In this document: positions 63,440 through 64,000 of the stretch, in pieces
Layout of the letters: each line of letters starts with the position of its first letter
Numbering within the stretch: the first letter of the stretch is position 1
Source of the DNA: JBCCXL01 sp039191605
GTDB lineage: Bacteria; Acidobacteriota; Thermoanaerobaculia; Multivoradales; JAHZIX01
Direction of reading: 5' to 3'
Length of the DNA: 64,000 bases
NCBI GenBank assembly: GCA_039191605.1
Contig: JBCCXL010000005.1
Location: 1-64,000, forward strand
Notes under the pieces: generated by a model
The model's database searches: none
Seen by the model: only the letters and a program-made list of their open reading frames with translations
Told to the model about the DNA's origin: nothing
Made by a program: the position numbers and the translations under genes

Positions 63440-64000
63440 TCAGGTTGCCGCCGAAGGTTCTCCCGGCGGATCCACCGCGATGGCAGCCGCCGTTCGATTC
63501 TCCGTCTCGGCGGCCGGCAGGGAAGATTGAGCCTCATGAATCGAGGGATCTTCGTAGGCGCTGGCGTCTTCTTCCCCCTGAGGCCCCGGCCGCTGCCCGC
63601 GGCGCTCCCGTAGCTGCAGCACCAGGTCGTAGAGCACCGGCACCACCACCAAGGTGAGGAAAGTGGCGAAGGCGAGACCGAAGATCACCGCCACCGCCAT
63701 GCTCGACCACCACTGACTGCTCTCGCCGCCGGTCACCAGGGCGAGGTTGCGGAAGTCGATTTCGATGCCGGTGGACAGGGGAATCAGGCCGAGGATGGTG
63801 GTGATGGCGGTGAGCAGCACCGGCCGGAAGCGGCGAGTGCCGGTGAGCAGCACCAGCTCGCGGCGGGAGAGCTCTCCCTTGGCCCACTGCTGCTCACCGT
63901 AATCCAGCAGCACGATGGCGTTGTTGACCACGATACCGCCGAGGGAGATCACCCCCAATCCGGTCATGATGATGCCGAAGGGCTGAGCGGTGACGATCAG
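63440..64000 (-). CDS. RND efflux transporter, C-terminal part (cut by window edge)
   Basis: The frame is open to the right edge, so only the last 186 residues are visible. SLGGIVVNNAIVLLDYGEQQ, RRFRPVLLTAITTILGLIPL and SSMAVAVIFGLAFATFLTLVVVPVLY are the conserved last membrane helices of AcrB/HAE-type RND pumps. A disordered acidic tail of about 55 residues follows. It differs from the CusA pump in class and would act with an adaptor encoded outside the window. Confidence 0.9.
   Translation of the reverse strand: MIVTAQPFGIIMTGLGVISLGGIVVNNAIVLLDYGEQQWAKGELSRRELVLLTGTRRFRPVLLTAITTILGLIPLSTGIEIDFRNLALVTGGESSQWWSSMAVAVIFGLAFATFLTLVVVPVLYDLVLQLRERRGQRPGPQGEEDASAYEDPSIHEAQSSLPAAETENRTAAAIAVDPPGEPSAAT

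Noticed and set aside
63297..63530. Plus-strand 77-residue frame near the right end
   Set aside because: It runs antisense into the RND transporter end and shows no RBS or domain.

Overview
The window is a stretch of high-GC chromosome from a Gram-negative bacterium. An outer membrane is implied by a TolC-type channel, an RND efflux trio, lipoproteins and an envelope-spanning P-type copper system. The best lineage clue is the secreted VWA protein at 18866-20776, which has the layout of the acidobacterial VWFA-related family. Two TMTC-like/TPR proteins, a TPR/FG-GAP/UnbV protein and many palindromic GTGCCTGGCAC repeats also fit Acidobacteriota (Thermoanaerobaculia-like). That assignment is inference. 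No tRNA, rRNA, CRISPR array, transposase or prophage was seen.

Layout. 1-4.2 kb: a spermidine-synthase-like membrane protein (cut by the left edge), an SGNH hydrolase, a palindrome array and a secreted two-repeat protein. 4.4-11.4 kb: two TMTC-like membrane proteins with TPR tails and a TPR lipoprotein. 11.5-18.1 kb: a CoA-binding protein and a four-gene dedicated sortase system (class GN sortase, VIT/VWA target ending in LPQGST, response regulator, histidine kinase). 18.1-18.9 kb: a second palindrome array. 18.9-37.4 kb: acidobacterial VWA protein, DNA polymerase I, Fic protein, TPR/FG-GAP protein, carboxypeptidase-regulatory/TPR protein, HDAC-like deacetylase, metallo-beta-lactamase-fold hydrolase, ArsR regulator, M1 peptidase and a membrane protein. 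37.5-49.4 kb: a toast-rack-like surface protein, then a copper/silver resistance operon on the minus strand (small secreted protein, OMF, adaptor, RND pump, DUF3347-like protein, P1B ATPase). 49.6-56.3 kb: kynurenine-formamidase-like hydrolase, periplasmic protein, PBP1B-type enzyme, ABC-F ATPase. 56.4-62.2 kb: a four-gene minus-strand operon encoding a C25/caspase-like protease, a PIN-domain protein, a membrane-anchored CHAT protease and a CsgG-like lipoprotein; its distal half is visibly lower in GC. 62.5-64 kb: a SatD-like protein and the C-terminal end of an RND transporter.

The strongest candidate for an undescribed system is 56453-62224. It places two different clan-CD cysteine protease folds (CHAT and C25-like) in one transcription unit with a PIN nuclease that has no antitoxin neighbour and a CsgG-type outer-membrane lipoprotein. 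The CHAT protein crosses the inner membrane and carries a periplasmic domain resembling the CsgG/TolB-N fold, so the products could span both membranes. The dedicated sortase cassette in a probably non-proteobacterial genome, and the palindromes that read in frame through several genes (mostly as VPGT), are the next most interesting observations.
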